DNA of 64,000 nt, from assembly GCA_036186865.1 (NCBI GenBank), contig AP025065.1, positions 6,422,771 through 6,486,770 on the forward strand, written 5' to 3'. Of the stretch, positions 23,569 through 36,947 are shown piece by piece. Under the pieces are notes generated by a model that saw only the letters and a list, made by a program, of their open reading frames with translations, was not told the DNA's origin and did not search any database. Made by a program: the position numbers and the translations under genes. Source of the DNA: Eustoma russellianum. Lineage: Eukaryota > Streptophyta > Magnoliopsida > Gentianales > Gentianaceae. Positions within the stretch are counted from its first letter, which is position 1; every line of letters starts with the position of its first letter.

Positions 23569-26427
23569 TGTAGAGAAAAAGGGGTTTGAGTGATTTCAAA
23601 ATAAGTGACATAAATGCATGATATATACACAAACGTGCATGATATATACATGTATGCATGATACATTGCTATTACTTGCCTTATTTAGATTATATATAAT
23701 GTTGCCGGACTAACGAGCCATGAAGCGTTAAAGCTTACATCATATGGCAAACATTTGTTGTGTTTATACTATTTTCAGGTGCCACCATTAATGAACTAAA
23801 CTAGTTCATTAAGTGAAGTACTTAGTTTATTAAACTAAGTAGTTCATTAAAGGAAGCCACATTTGGAAAAGGCACAAAGGCAACAAGGCTAAGGAAGGAA
23901 AGTTTTCTCCTCCTCCCCTCTTAAATATACACACGCCATATACATATAAAATACATATATTTTCATATTTTTTGAAAAAGGCACATACACATGTATTCCA
24001 ACGTACTACTGACACGTTATATATTTTACACACGTATGTTAACGTCACACCACTATACTTAACTCATATTTATGAGTATATTCAGGTTTTATATCATATG
24101 ATATAAGACATGGTGATGACAAATTAAATACGACACGTTAAAAGGTTCTAAACCAAAAATTGTCGTATCAGGCGAATACCGAAACTTCGCCAACGTGTCA
24201 CATACTTGCCATAAATAAATGGTCAGCCCCTATACTTCAAAAATCATCATAAATTTCGTGAACTACATGATATTTTCAGCCAAAAATACTTTCCATATTG
24301 GCACACACAAAATCACCTCACATTAAGGCCAAAATGTGAAGATTCCAATTTTAATTTTGACACATGATAAATGGCGCCACTTTAGACCAGCCAAGTGCTG
24401 AGATTTAAAGTATATATTATATATATATTATGTGTAACATAATATATATAACATGTGCAAAAGTTGGAATTTAATTAGAGAAAAATCGGGTAATCGATAA
24501 TATCGAAAATTCGGTTTTCTACGCACACAACACATGGAACATTTTTGGTACATCATATGACACGTATCTAGACTCTTTTACATATGTTATATATCTTAAA
24601 GTTTTCTAGAAAATTAAATTAAGGGCTGATTGGAATATAACATGTGCGTATTATTAAATGTGCATTATTTTACAAAGATAGCAAAAATAATTTTCAGCAC
24701 ATGTATATACACTATACACGCATATTACAGCTGAGATGGAGCATAATTGGAGCCTTGTTGGTATATTGATTGTTCAAAAATCAATCATACAATGTTGGTG
24801 AATTAAAGAAAGAAGCTACAAATGGTAAGATTTCAAACTTTGTCTCACTTATAACACATGCTGAAAATTTCAACATGTGTAAGCTTAGCTGGCCGATTTT
24901 TGCATGTTAATGTGACATATTTTATCATCTTAAATTATGTGATTGATTGGAAGAAGAAATGGAAGCATTTTAAATATTTTCAAAGCCATAAATAGTGATA
25001 TCTTCAATATCACACATGCTGAAATTTTTCAGCATGTGTAGTATGTACAATGGCCGAAAATGAGGCCAAGTGGGAGTTCAAATTTCATTCCAAATTGATA
25101 AAGATAATTGCTATCAATTTATAATTTATTTTAAAAAGAAAAATCAAAGAGAAATGGTAATATTTTGAACTTTATCTCCATGAATCACGTGCTGAAAATT
25201 CAGCATGGTATATGTTCATAATGGCCGATTTTTTGCTTGGTTGGGAAGGAATTTTGTCTTGCAAAATTTATGTGACAATCTTGAGCTTTATGGAAATTAT
25301 TTTGTGATTGATATTGGCACATGTTTAAGTGATATATTCAGATTTTTCCAAGTCATCAATGATGACAACATCCAACCAATCATGAAGTGCCAAGTAAGCA
25401 AAGCTTAAATGATCATCCAATAAGAAGATGCCAAGTAAGCAAGACCATGTCACAACGATGTCTTACATCCTCCCAAGGACTTAGAAGATAATTTTCAAGA
25501 GGGGGAGGACCCAAGGGGGACGGCCATATGACATTATAAGGAAAGAAGAGGAGCAAAAACAAGACATGAACAAGCATTGCAAAATCAAAGATCAAAAACG
25601 CCTAAGCCTCTTCTTCTACATTCTCTTCCTTTCTTTTTTCTTGTAAGCCTATTGTATTCATATCTTTCAATCTTGAATAGGCTTGATATAGACCACCACA
25701 TATTCCATATCTTTGTAAAAGATTGATCAAGGTGTGATCAATCTTCATTCTTGCAAGGTGGTGGTGTTCGTGCGAATTGTATTCATCGTACAAGGTTTGT
25801 AAAGGTTTGGAGTTAGTGTGTAACTCTATCAACCCTGTGGTAAGGTGTGTTGCGTGTGTGTGATTAGTGTGAACCAAGGAAGGTGTTCCTTGAAGACTGG
25901 AGTAGGTTGTTTATAACTGAACCAGTATAAAAATCTTGGTGTCATTTACTTTCAGTATTTACTTTCAGTTACTGCATAGTTTACTCTTTTTGTTCGCATT
26001 CGTAAAAAGAGTAAACAAATTTCAAAAATCACGAAAATTTCCATAAATATACCCACACGTTCTAGGGTTAATTTATCACAAGTTTTAACCCTTTTGGATA
26101 AGTATAAGTCGATCAAACATCAAAAGTTCTGAGACTAGTGCAGTCTGATTTTTAGACTTGCAAAGGTTGAGACTTTGATTGTAGTTGAGATACTTTCCAA
26201 AAGAATTTTGCAAAACTGTTTCAACCCACTTAAATATAGTATATAAGGGGTTAGTGGTTAAATTGTTAGAGCATTTGGACATACACACAAATAGGAATAA
26301 ATTTTTCAAAACCGTCTACCGTTTCTGGCAGATTCGAGCAATCTGATTACCAACGGTTTTTGAAGGGGTTAAAGGTTGAATTTTAATTTTAAATTCTTAG
26401 AGATCCTCATAACATCTGAGGCTAAGT
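23569..26427 (+). repeat. Element C2 3' LTR, truncated
   Basis: It starts TGTAGAGAAAAAGGGG and follows the 5' LTR closely, with long identical stretches and a few per cent difference overall. It stops after CATCTGAGGCTAAGT, corresponding to about 18048 in the 5' LTR, where fragment G begins. The palindromes recur at about 24855, 25010 and 25187; the first has a G-to-A change in its right arm. Confidence 0.9.
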
Positions 26428-27321
26428 TGTTACAACCCGTAAAAAAAAATTAATAATAATAAAATGAAAAAAAAGAAAACTTTTGACATAACCCCACCCT
26501 TATCCTAAACCCATTCATTAACTCCTACAATTAATTCATTTAATCTCCCCATACACACCTCTCATATTCCCCCCTCCCTCTTAAATAAATTGGGCCCTTT
26601 GGCCAACACCAGTAAAAAAAAAAAGAAGTACCGTGAGAAGATTAAAGAAAAAGAAAGGAGGAGGAAGAATAAAGGAAGAAAGTATAGAGAAAAGAGAGGA
26701 AAAATGGGAAAGAAGGCAAACACCACCAACACAACCACCAACACCATCATATCACCACCACGAGTCTTAGACTACAACCAAGAGGTAGGTGACCCCTCTC
26801 TTTTTGAGCTAATTTCATATATGTAGTTATTTGTTGTTTATTTTGTATGTTATAATTCAAATTGAGATGCTATATGCTTTAGTTGCTTGCATTGCTGGAT
26901 AAAAATGTTACGTATGTATTGATGTGGGTTCAAAATTTGGGTTAGATAGTTATTTCTGTAACAAAAAAATTAATTAGAAGATTATATATACATGCATATA
27001 TTTTCTGTTATGGCTGAGATTATATATATAAGTATATATGTAAGATATCGATAAATAAATGTAGTTATCTGTTCAAAACGCGTGTTTGTATAAAGTATAT
27101 ACTTTTTGCAGTTTTCAGTATTGTGTGTTTCAAAATGAATATTGTTTTCTTTTGGCAGTGTATATAAACAATCATTGGTTTCATGTTTTTGTTGTATACA
27201 AGTTAATTACTTAAAGAACTATTTATATATGTAAGTTACAATTTCCTAATGTATCATATATATGAAGGTGATTTCAGTTTGTTCCTAATGTATCATATAT
27301 ATGAATGTATCATATATATGA
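26428..27321 (+). mobile_element. Fragment G: gypsy-like LTR start, truncated
   Basis: It begins TGTTACAACCCG, the same first 12 bases as the F LTR read on its sense strand, then diverges into A-rich, C-rich and AG-rich low-complexity DNA. An ACCACCAACACC tract and an AGGTAGGTGACCCC box follow. The right end has a short direct repeat of AATGTATCATATATATGAA (about 27246-27321). No coding domain is visible; the 78-codon Lys-rich frame at 26590 is low complexity. It was probably inserted in the C2 3' LTR before a deletion joined it to C1. Confidence 0.5.
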
Positions 27322-27731
27322 ATTTTTCAAAATTGTTTCAACCCATTTAAATAAAACTTATAAGGGGTTAGTCTTTAAATTATCAGAGCATTGGAGTTAC
27401 GTACAAATAGGAATTAATTTTAGAAATCAGTCTACCATTTCTGGCAGATTTGCGCAATCTGACCACCAACGAATTTTCAAGGGGTTAGAGGTTGAATTTA
27501 AATCTGAAATTTTTAGGAGACACTCATAACATCTGAGGCTAAGTTCTCTCCAAATTTCAGAATTTTTGCAGACCTGAAACCTAGTTTTCAAAACATTTTA
27601 AAACTGGTTCTGAAAACAGAAACTGTTTTCAGAAGTTGAGTTTTTGGTTTAGAACAATTTTAAAAACCACATTTTCCGCACCCACTATTCAATCCCCTCC
27701 CCCCTTCTAGTGGTGCCTTGCATATCCTACA
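27322..27731 (+). repeat. C1: family-C solo LTR, 3' part
   Basis: It aligns with the last 410 bp of the C2 5' LTR at roughly 85 per cent by eye, ends CTAGTGGTGCCTTGCATATCCTACA, and is followed by TGGAT (27732-27736), the partner of 12902-12906. About 350 bp of LTR between the two C1 parts is missing, lost together with the right end of C2. Confidence 0.85.
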
Positions 27732-27736
27732 TGGAT

Positions 27737-28946
27737 ACATCCAAGAAGAGGTGTTTGTCAAACAACCCCTGGATTCGAAGATCCAAAGAATCCTAACCAT
27801 GTTTACAAGCTTAAAAAGGCTCTTATGGTTTGAAAGATTTGTAAACTTTCTTATGGCAAATAATTATCAAAGGGAGACCATAGACAATACATTATTTCTA
27901 AGAAGAAAAGATAATGACTTGTTAATAGTTCAAATATATGTAGACGATATTATTTTTGGTTCAACCAACCCTATCTTAGTCAAAGACTTCGAAGAGCGTA
28001 TGAAGTCTAAATTTGAAATGTCAATGGTTGGAAAACTGAACTACTTCCTAGAGCTTCAAATTAAACAAACCCCTCAGGGAATCCATATTAGCCAACTTAA
28101 GTATGTCAATGATATGAATAAGAAGTTTGGCGTTGAAGAGTTGAAACCAACCCCTACACCTATGAGTGTTAGCACCAAACTAGATAAGGATGAAAATGGT
28201 GAACATTTTGATGACACACTATATAGGTATATGATTGGCTCACTATTATACTTAACTGCATCAAGACCTGATATCATGTTTAGTGTGTGTATGTGTGCTA
28301 GGTTTCAATCTTGTCCTAAGGTATCTCATTACAATACAGTGAAAAAAAGATCTTTAGATATCTTAAACACACACCTCACTTAGGACTATGGTGTGATAGA
28401 AACGCTAAGTTGGAATTACACGCATATAGTGATGCTGATTATGGTGGTTGCAAGTTAGATAGAAAATCCACTAGCGGTACATGTCAATTCATAGGAACCA
28501 ACTTGATCTCTTGGTTTTCTAAAAAGCAAGCTAGTGCAGCTCTTTCTACCACTGAAGCCGAGTATATTGCCTTAAGTTTATATACTACCTAAATACTTTG
28601 GCTTAAACAACAACATAGTGATTTTGGCATTAAAATGACTAAGATTCCAATTTTCTGGGATAGCACAAATGCAATCAATCTTTCTCGGAATCCGGTGCTT
28701 CATTCTAAGGCCAAACACATTGAGGTGCGATACCACTTCCTTCGAGATCATGTTCAAAATGAGGATATAGTTATAAACCATATAAGAACTGATCACCAAA
28801 TAGTTGATATCTTTACCAAACCCCTTAGTCAAGCCACTTTTGAAAACTTACGAGCCAAGTTAGGTATGATGACTTACGATACCATTCCGCAGTTCTATCT
28901 TTTGCATGATTTGCAAAATAAAGGGGGAGATAGAATAAGAAGATGA
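27737..28946 (+). pseudogene. Element B pol, second part: rest of RT and RNase H
   Basis: This resumes exactly where 12906 stopped, after the second TGGAT (27732-27736), with the IQEEVFVKQP block. A frameshift and a small deletion remove the YGLKQAPRTWY part; then come YVDDIIFGS (RT catalytic box), MSMVGKLNYFLELQIKQTPQG, SRPDIMFSVCMCARFQS, a frameshift near 28350, and RNase H from 28410 (YSDADYGGCKLDRKSTSG, STTEAEYIAL). A stop lies near 28590. The end reads VDIFTKPLSQATFENLRAKLGMM. The missing segment and stops make it inactive. Confidence 0.9.
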
Positions 28947-29245
28947 TTTTAGTTGGTAAGTCATGATTTGGACTTGAGTTGAATAATATGCTAATTTTCA
29001 ATTTGTATAAGTTTTGAGCATAGGTTAAGGGGGGAGTATGATTTGAGGGGGAGTATATGAACACATGAGAGTTGAGAATTTAAAAACAATGTGAAAACAA
29101 TTGGTAATTGGTTGGAGATTAGCTTCTAAAACAATTGGTACAAATTTGGTGAAACAATTGATAGATTTTTGATAAACAATTGGTTATAAGTTGTGACATT
29201 AAAATCATGTTAGGTTATTTTGAAAATCATCTAAAAGGGGGAGAA

Positions 29246-32015
29246 TGTTGAGAAATATGTTTGGATAATTTTTAAAGTCATGATTTTAAGTGGTAAATAC
29301 ATAAAAATATCATACATGGAGTTATATTTGATTAAAAGTTGAAAAGTTGACATCGATCTCTCAGGTTGTTTCACATCGATCGATCTATGTACATAGATCC
29401 CTCACATCGATCGATCCATGTAAGGCAGTGAAAGTTCAGGATCTTACGGTGAGACATCGATCTCTAAACCTGAGACACATCGATCGATCGATGTACATCG
29501 AACCCTCACTTCGATCGATCGATGTAGGTCAGAGACAAATTCTGAAAATTACGGTGAGACATCAATCTCTGAAGCTGAGGCACTTCGATCGATCGATGTC
29601 TAGGGTTTTTAGAAATAATTTTCTAAAATGTGATAAATTGGTTGTTTTTATTTATGATTTATACATGTTCATTGTGTGAATCTTATGTGTTTTTTGATGA
29701 TTTTAAATGTATTGTGACTAACGTGCCTTGGAAGTTTCTACAACATACCAAAAAAGGGCAAAATTGGAATTTTAAGTTTTGTAGGAACATCACATGGTGA
29801 AAAAATTTCAAGGATGTATTCTTATACTATTTATAATGACAATGGAGATATCATGATTATTTCTGACCATCCGGGTCATTTCTGGAGTTTTCACATACCA
29901 GGGGTATTTTGGTCATTTCACCCCAGAGGGAATTTTTGGTATTTTCACTTAAGGAATCTCTTCAACATATTATTATCTTCATTCTGGAGTTGAGTTATTA
30001 TTAATTTGAAGATTATATGGTGATTTTGTCTTATTTCTCTCACATGATGATATTATTGACTATAGCGGGATATGTGACGAGTTGTGATGTCACATTCTAT
30101 TTCTTTCTTGAAGACCCTCTTATATATGTTATGGGAGCATATTTATCATCATATTTCAGATAATATAAAGGTGTTCAATGTGTGCAAATGATCATAACAT
30201 TCAAGAACAAATATTGGGAATTTTGGTGTTACACGTTGACATAATCTTGTCAATTATTTTGTGGTGATTTTTTCTTCAAAAACCTGAGTTGATATACATA
30301 TTTATGAAGTCAAGAGCATGTATATACAGGTTCCAGAGGTGGTTTATCTATTTTATAAGGTTATGACAAGTGGACCAAACAAAAAGGAGCTAGTTGGCAA
30401 AAATTGCCAACCAGGAAATTTTGAAATATAGCCAACGGCTATGGCTATTTTCAGTAGAATATTTGAAGTCAAATGTAGCCTTCACATGTCCTATTCTTGT
30501 GCTTGGAGTTGAGGGTATTTTGGTGGTATTATCCTCTCTTATTATCTACAATTTACAAAGGATAATCAAGGCTGTTTTTAATGGAAAATTTGAATGTAGC
30601 CAACGGCTCCTACACTTTGTTGGAGCTGAATTTGAGTTGTTTTTATCCAAGAAAAGTCAGCCTCACATGTCCTATGTTTATGTCAAGAAGTTTGGGGGAC
30701 AGTGGAGTATTATCTCTTGCTATTATCTTCACATTTTCAAGATAATTCCAAGTCATTTTTGGAGCTAAAATTCGGCCATGCTGGAATGTAAAGGTGGACC
30801 AATCATTTTGCTTTATTTTGCCAAGTGTACAAGGCCAACCAATGATGTAAAGATACTTGGACTTGATGACGAAGATGGTGACACATGTGCATTCTTATCT
30901 CCAAGGCTCACTTCACACTATAAATAGGAGGCAATGGTGAAGAAGATGAAACACACTTGAAGCTCACTTGAAAACATTTGTTGAATTGTCTAGCTATCAT
31001 CTTCTTGTTGTTGTTCTTGTTTCATTCTTTGTAGCAAAGGTGTTCTTGTTGTATTTGTTGAGCTACAAGCCTCTTGAGCTTCATTTGTAATATTGATTAG
31101 CCATTTCTATAAGGCTACATCAATAGGTGGTAAAGGTGTTGTAACTAAGTGTTGCTTACAAGGTGTTCATCCAAGTCTTGAATAGGGTTGGTGTATAACC
31201 CAAGGTTCAAGCTTGGTTTTTGTTGTAAGGTGATTCATTTCATAGTGAAATCCAAGGAAAGGTGTTCCTTGAGACTGGAGTAGGTCACATTGACCGAACC
31301 AGGATAAATTCTCGGTGTTCTTGTCTTGTTTCTTTATTTCTGCATTCTGCCCGTTTTTACTGCAGTTTTCACACAATTTCTCATGTTTTGAAAAAATAGC
31401 TAAACACTTTCAAAATTCGTGATTTTTGGTGGAGTTATACTTCAGACTGTTAGATTTCATTTTCAACAAGAATCACTTTATTTGAGCAAGGGAAAGTTAG
31501 TCCTTCAGTCTTTGCAAAATAACTGCTCCAATCTGGCTGTAATCTGACCAGTTTTGAGAAAACTTGAATTCTGTATTAATCAAAAATTGTTTAAGGCCAG
31601 GGCCTTTTGGATACATCAACTACACATCCTAAGGAGTTTTTTGATATAAAGATCAACCTTTTTTGGTTGAGTATTCAAAGAGGAACACGTTTTTCAAAAT
31701 CAGCAACATTCTGTCCAATTCTGTCCAGATTGACTATCTGAATCTTTTTATTTGTTTGCAGAGTCAAACGATCTTATTTTTGTCTGATTTTTGGATAGAG
31801 TCTTGTTAACACGTTGAAGTTAAATTATGGAAAGTTTCATAATTTTTGGAGTTGTATACACTTATTTTTGAATTTTTCAAAAACGGATTCTGAATCTGAG
31901 GTAGTCTCAGATTCTATTTTCAACGGGGGTTTTTAATTAAGGGTAGTAGTGTAATTTCTGCTAACCACTATTCACCCCCTTCTAGTGGTGTTTATTGTAG
32001 GTGCACGGTCCAACA
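29246..32015 (+). repeat. Element B 3' LTR
   Basis: 2770 bp, from TGTTGAGAAATATG to GGTCCAACA, preceded by the purine tract AAAAGGGGGAGAA (29233-29245). It matches the 5' LTR throughout, including the TATA box (30919-30926) and the CGATCG array. It is followed directly by the TSD ACAAT. Confidence 0.92.
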
Positions 32016-33591
32016 ACAATCTTGCTTACTTGGTGAAATATGATTGGAAAGATGACTTGTCCTTACCTAGTTGTCATTTGTTGATTGGCCAACATTGGTC
32101 CACCTTGACACCCTTTAAATGAGCTGTAAATTTTTCAAATCTGAAACCACGTGCTCAAAATCAAACCAAATTCTTACCACACAATCACACATTGATCCCC
32201 TTCATTTTTGGAAGACAATTTGAAGATAATCAAGGGGTAAAAATCGACCAAAATAGTAAACATGTGCTGAAATTTTCAGCATTTGTTTCTTTTGAATTCT
32301 TTCCTTATGTGGTGCCCTCTTCAATGTCACCAATCTTGTGTGACATGTCCTCCACCAATTGAAGCGTCAAATAAGCCTCACCTTGGCTCCAAAATAATGT
32401 AATAGGCGTGTGAAAATTTTTGCACATGTGCTGAAATTTTCTTTTGTCAAGCTTTATCAAATAATGCACACTATTTACACATATAATGGTAAATAATAAT
32501 CAGCCCTATTTTGAATTTTCTAGAACAATTTAACATGTCTTTAATGTGTAAAAAGTGTCTAGATACATGTTACATCTATGCCAAAAACATTCCATGTGTG
32601 TACGTTCATAGAAAACCGAATTTTCGACTTTCGTAGATTACGCGATTTTTCTCCGATTAATTTCAAACTTCTTACACATGTAATATATATTATGTCACAC
32701 ATAATATACATAAAATCAAGTGTATATTAACCTCTAATGGCTGATGAAAAACATCCCATGTGTAAAAATAAAATTGAGTTTGAATTCTCTACAAATTTAG
32801 ACTAAATTATGGGTGATTTGTGTGTGCCAACATGGTATGACTTTGTGGATGATTGTAACATGTTGACTACGAAATTTTGAAGTATTTTTTATGTATATAG
32901 TCTGGTCATCTTTATATGGCAAGTACGTGATATGTCGGTAAAGTTTCGGTAGTCACCCGATATGATAATTTTCGGTTTATGACCTTGAAACATGTTATAA
33001 TTTTGATATCACCATGAATTATATCATATGATATAAGACCTGAATATATTCATAAATATGAGGTGTATATAGTGGTGTGACATCGACGTACGTTTGTAAT
33101 ATATGTGACGTGTCGGCGGTACGTTGGAATATAAGTATATAGTACCTTTTAAAAAATATGGAGATATATATATATATATATATATATGGAGATATATATA
33201 TATATATATATATGTATGTATATATATATATTAAATACTAAAATGGCGTGTAAATGAAATGGGGAGAAGACTTTCCATTCTCAAATTCATTGCCATATAG
33301 CTCTCTCCAAATATGTCTTCATTTAATGAACTAGTTAGTTTATTAACTTAAGCACTTCAATTAATGAACTAGTTTAGTTCATTAATTATGGCACCTGAAA
33401 ATAGTACGAAGACAAGAAATGTTTGCCATATGATGTAAGCTTTAACGCTTCATGGCTTGTTAGTATGACAACAATATATATAAGCATGTTTATCATATAA
33501 GCGTGTCAAGTAATAATTTATTCATGCATTTTGTAAGTATGTAGCATTTAAATCATGCATTTTTAAATCACTCAAACCCTTTTTCTCAGCA
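32016..33591 (-). repeat. C3: family-C solo LTR, 5' part
   Basis: On the minus strand it begins TGCTGAGAAAAAGGGTTTGAG at 33591, matching the family-C LTR start TGTAGAGAAAAAGGGG with small changes. The adjacent five bases (33592-33596, TGTAG on the minus strand) pair with TATAG at 4651-4647 as a one-mismatch target duplication. The double hairpin near the LTR start and the CTGAAA/TTTCAG palindromes of the family are present (32262-32286). A long TA/GATATA microsatellite lies at 33160-33230. It is split from its other half by element B. Confidence 0.83.
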
Positions 33592-33596
33592 CTACA

Positions 33597-35494
33597 CTAG
33601 CTTGTTTCTTTGAAAACCACGAAATCAAGTTGGTTCCTATAAATTGACAAGTTCTGCTAGTGGATTTTCTATCTATTTTGCAACCATTATATCAGTATCA
33701 CTATATGCGTATAATTCCAACTTAGCATTTCTATCGTACCAAAGTCCTAAATGAGGTGTGTGTTTAATATATCTAAATATCTTTTTCACCGCATTGTAAT
33801 GTGATACTTTAGGACAAGATTGAAACCTAGCACACATACATACAATAAACATTATATCTAGTCTAGATGCGGTTAAATATAACAATGATCCAATCTAGAC
33901 CTATATAGTGTGTCATCAAAAGGTTTACCATTTTCATCTTTGTCTAGTTTGGTGCTAACGCTCATAGGGGTAAGTGTTGGTTTCAACTCTTCAAAGCCAA
34001 ACTTCTTTATCATATCATTGATATACTTAAGTTGGCTAATATGAATTCCTTGAGGGGTTTGTTTAATTTGCAGTCCTAAGAAGTAGTTCAATTCTTTAAT
34101 CATCGACATTTCAAATTCTGACTTCATACACTCTTCGTAGTCCTTTACTAAGGTAGGGTTGGTAGAATCAAAGATGATGTCACCTACATATATTTGGACT
34201 ATTAATAGGTCATTATATTTTCTTTTTAGAAATAGAGTGTTATCTATGGTCCCCCTTTGATACTTTTTTGCAATAAGAAAGTTTGCAAATCCATCATACC
34301 AAGTTCTTGGAGCTTGTTTCAACTCATACAAAGCTTTCTTAAGCTTGTATACATGGTTTGGATTCTTTGGATCTTTGAATCCAGGGGGTTGTTTGACAAA
34401 CACTTCTTCTTGGATGTATCCATTCAAAAATTCACTCTTGACATCCATTTGGAAGAGTTTAATATTGCTTAGACTTGCAATAGCAAGTAACAATTTAATT
34501 GCTTCTAGTCGTGCAACGGATGCAAAGGTTTCTTTATAATATATTCCTTCTTATTGATTATAACCTTGTGCGACTAGCCTAGCCTTAATTCTTGTAATAT
34601 TTCCTTGTTCATCCATTTTATTCCTAAAGACCCATTTTGTTCCTATTATGGATTTATGTTTAGGTTTAGGTACTAAATCTCACACATTGTTCTTGGTAAT
34701 TTGGTTTAACTCCTCATACGTGGCATCTATCCATGATATATCACCTAAGGCTTCCTTAACATTCTTAGCTTCTAAATGTGAGATTAAGACATGCTTTTCG
34801 GCTTGACGTATTTTTCTACGTGTTCTAACCCTAACACTTGGATCACCAACGATTAATTCTTTAGGATGTTTGTGTTTATCTTTTATAAGCCACCAATTCC
34901 TAGGTTGACTAGGTTCACCATCATCTTGTTCAAATGCTTCATTAATGTGAACATTATCATATACAATTGGAACATTATATGGAGTACCTTCTAGTTGCAA
35001 AATTTCTTCATTTACTTCACCTAAAGGTTCATGCATGTTCTGTTCAGGGAGAGTTGGTTCTAGATGATCATGAACAGGCTCAAGTAATATATCATCATCA
35101 TCAAACATATTTTCAACATTATCCTCTTGTTTCTTTTTATCACTTACTTCAAAACATGCATTCTCATTAAAATTTCACATGTATAGATTCAATTATTTCT
35201 CTAGATGCAGGATTATAACACCTATATGCTCTTTAGTTAGTTGAATAACCAACAAAGATATATTCAATAGACTTTTGTTCAAATTTGTCTTAATTCTCCT
35301 TAGAGTTCAACACAAAACACTTACAACCAAAAACTCTAAGATAATCTATCTTAGGTGGTCTATTATTTAATAATTCATTAGGTTTTTTGTTTAATTTCTT
35401 TCTAATTGGAAGCCTATTTATTATATAACATGCGCAACTAACAGCTTCACCCCATAAGAATTTTGGTACTTTATTTTCACATAACATTGTCCTA
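33597..35494 (-). pseudogene. Element E pol: integrase C-terminal half, RT and start of RNase H
   Basis: Read right to left, it starts in integrase at MLCENKVPKFLWGEAV (35487) and passes RVFGCKCFVLN, the variable acidic linker (35108-34680) and the RT (34493-33873, with VKSEFLNGYIQEEVFVKQPPG and LNYFLGLQIKQTPQG). It then reaches the RNase H entry, where C3 is inserted. The RT catalytic box is altered: IYVGDIIF stands where the family has YVDD (GAT to GGT), so the enzyme would be dead even without the stops and frameshifts. The integrase N-terminal half and protease are missing because of a deletion at 35494. Confidence 0.88.
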
Positions 35495-36349
35495 CAAGGG
35501 AGACAAGGTGTAGCGACCCGTCCCGAGCCCTAGTACTCGAAACGACTCACCGTCGTATCTCGCTAAGGAGAATACAAGGCGTCGATACAAATCAACTACA
35601 CGTCATCATAATAACGTAAATCGATGTCAGCGGAAGTCATTACTAAAATCCTCGATAAAATAATCATCATCATTAATACAATGTCTAAGAATTTCTAATC
35701 AATACAATAGTCAAATATATGTAAACACTAATCCCAAAAATACATAAACCTCGAATATCGAAATAACTGTCTAACCAACCCTCGAAAGTCTTTTCTGAAT
35801 ATCTTAGTCTCGAAATCTCCCATCTCGATCTTCTATGGTATACCAACTCCTGTGTAAGCATACTCTAACTTCTCATGCCTACAAAACTGGTGAGTGGTGG
35901 TGTGAGCCAAAATCAATGGGCTCAGTAAGTAACCTACATATACTTGTTATAGAAATCATACATGCAGAAGCAAATACAAATAACATTTATAGTTAACATA
36001 CATGTCCTTAGTCCGCAAATAATTTCACTTAATTATCTTAACAGTTAATACTTCAAAAACACAAAATAAATAATTCATCAGCTCAACCTCAATTATCGTG
36101 ATGCATGCTCTTCTCAAATATGACATACACAACAAACAAATAATCACATAACAAAGAAGAGAACAAAACATACCAATGAAGTAGATAAACTTGCGAAGGT
36201 AAGTCACTCCATATAATAATGCGCAACTTCATGATGCATGCCCCTTTCTATGTGTCACGCGCAACAAAAGACATGTCATGCACGATGCATATATCTCTAC
36301 CATGCAATGCATGATCCCGGGACCTAATAGTGATATAGTCTATCACCCT

Positions 36350-36566
36350 GACATCTGTGCCCATGTTAGACACAGCCTGCCGTTGTCGACACCCGTGCCC
36401 ATTTAGACTCGGCATGCCTCAATACCCGTGCCCATCTAGACCTGGCCTACCGTCTGACACCCGTGTCCATTTAGACCCGGCCTGTCGTCCCCGACACCTG
36501 CTCCCATTTAGATGCAGCATGCCGTCCTCGGCACCTGCGCCCATATTAGACGCAGCCTGCCATCCA
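36350..36566 (+). repeat. About 36-bp minisatellite in D, six copies
   Basis: Units of the form ACACCCGTGCCCATTTAGAC followed by SCGGCCTGCCGTCC repeat about six times with scattered changes. The block is much more GC-rich than its surroundings. It lies roughly 0.85-1.05 kb from the CTACA end of D, close to the relative position of the hairpin repeats in F. Confidence 0.85.
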
Positions 36567-36862
36567 TTACTATCCATCAATAACCATACCCATGTTAGGC
36601 ACAACCTGTCAAATGCAATGCAATGCTCGTGCCATGAATGCAAATGCATATCATACATAATCTGGTTATACTCATACATATGCTCGCACCCATACACGTG
36701 CATATATACGTTTATGTATACCCACACACATCCATATACATATACAATACGCATTGAAATCGTACAACCCTACATACACCCAGTTTACATACATGTTTCA
36801 CATATACACACAACTCACATATAGAGAAAATCCAATTATAGATATGTAACAAACAACATACT

Positions 36863-36947
36863 AATGCATGATAAACATAACAAGCACAAATAGACCACTT
36901 ACCTCTGATGCATGACAACATAACGAGCATAGATAGACCACTTACCT
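36863..36947 (+). repeat. 43-44-bp tandem duplication in D
   Basis: Two units of ATGCATGAYAA..CATAACRAGCA followed by TAGACCACTTACCT, about 90 per cent alike. Confidence 0.75.

Larger units (their letters stand above)
15186..26427 (+). mobile_element. Element C2: SIRE/Maximus-like Ty1/copia element, right end truncated
   Basis: It has 5' LTR 15186-18232, an exact primer site, gag 18287-20209, pol to 23342, purine tracts and 3' LTR 23569-26427. The 5' flank is GTGAG (15181-15185); the matching 3' flank is lost, because the last 190 bp or so of the 3' LTR are replaced by fragment G. The LTRs differ by only a few per cent, so C2 is the youngest copia insertion of the nest. Its gag frame is open but pol carries at least six lesions. 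Confidence 0.9.
5808..32015 (+). mobile_element. Element B: SIRE/Maximus-like Ty1/copia element, plus strand, with nested C1/C2
   Basis: Layout: 5' LTR 5808-8594, primer site 8597-8608, gag 8717-10862, protease-integrase-start of RT 10863-12906, nested C1/C2 12907-27731, rest of RT and RNase H 27737-28946, purine tract, 3' LTR 29246-32015. The flanks are ACAAT on both sides (5803-5807 and 32016-32020). Without the nested DNA it is about 11.4 kb, normal for SIRE-type elements with long LTRs. No envelope-like ORF is present between pol and the 3' LTR. It carries at least five stops or frameshifts and is dead. Confidence 0.92.

Noticed and set aside
26590..26826. 78-codon Lys-rich frame
   Set aside because: AAG/GAA low-complexity DNA within fragment G, with no recognisable protein.
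36357..36824. 155-codon open frame
   Set aside because: It follows the 36-bp minisatellite of solo LTR D; its length and composition are due to the repeat.
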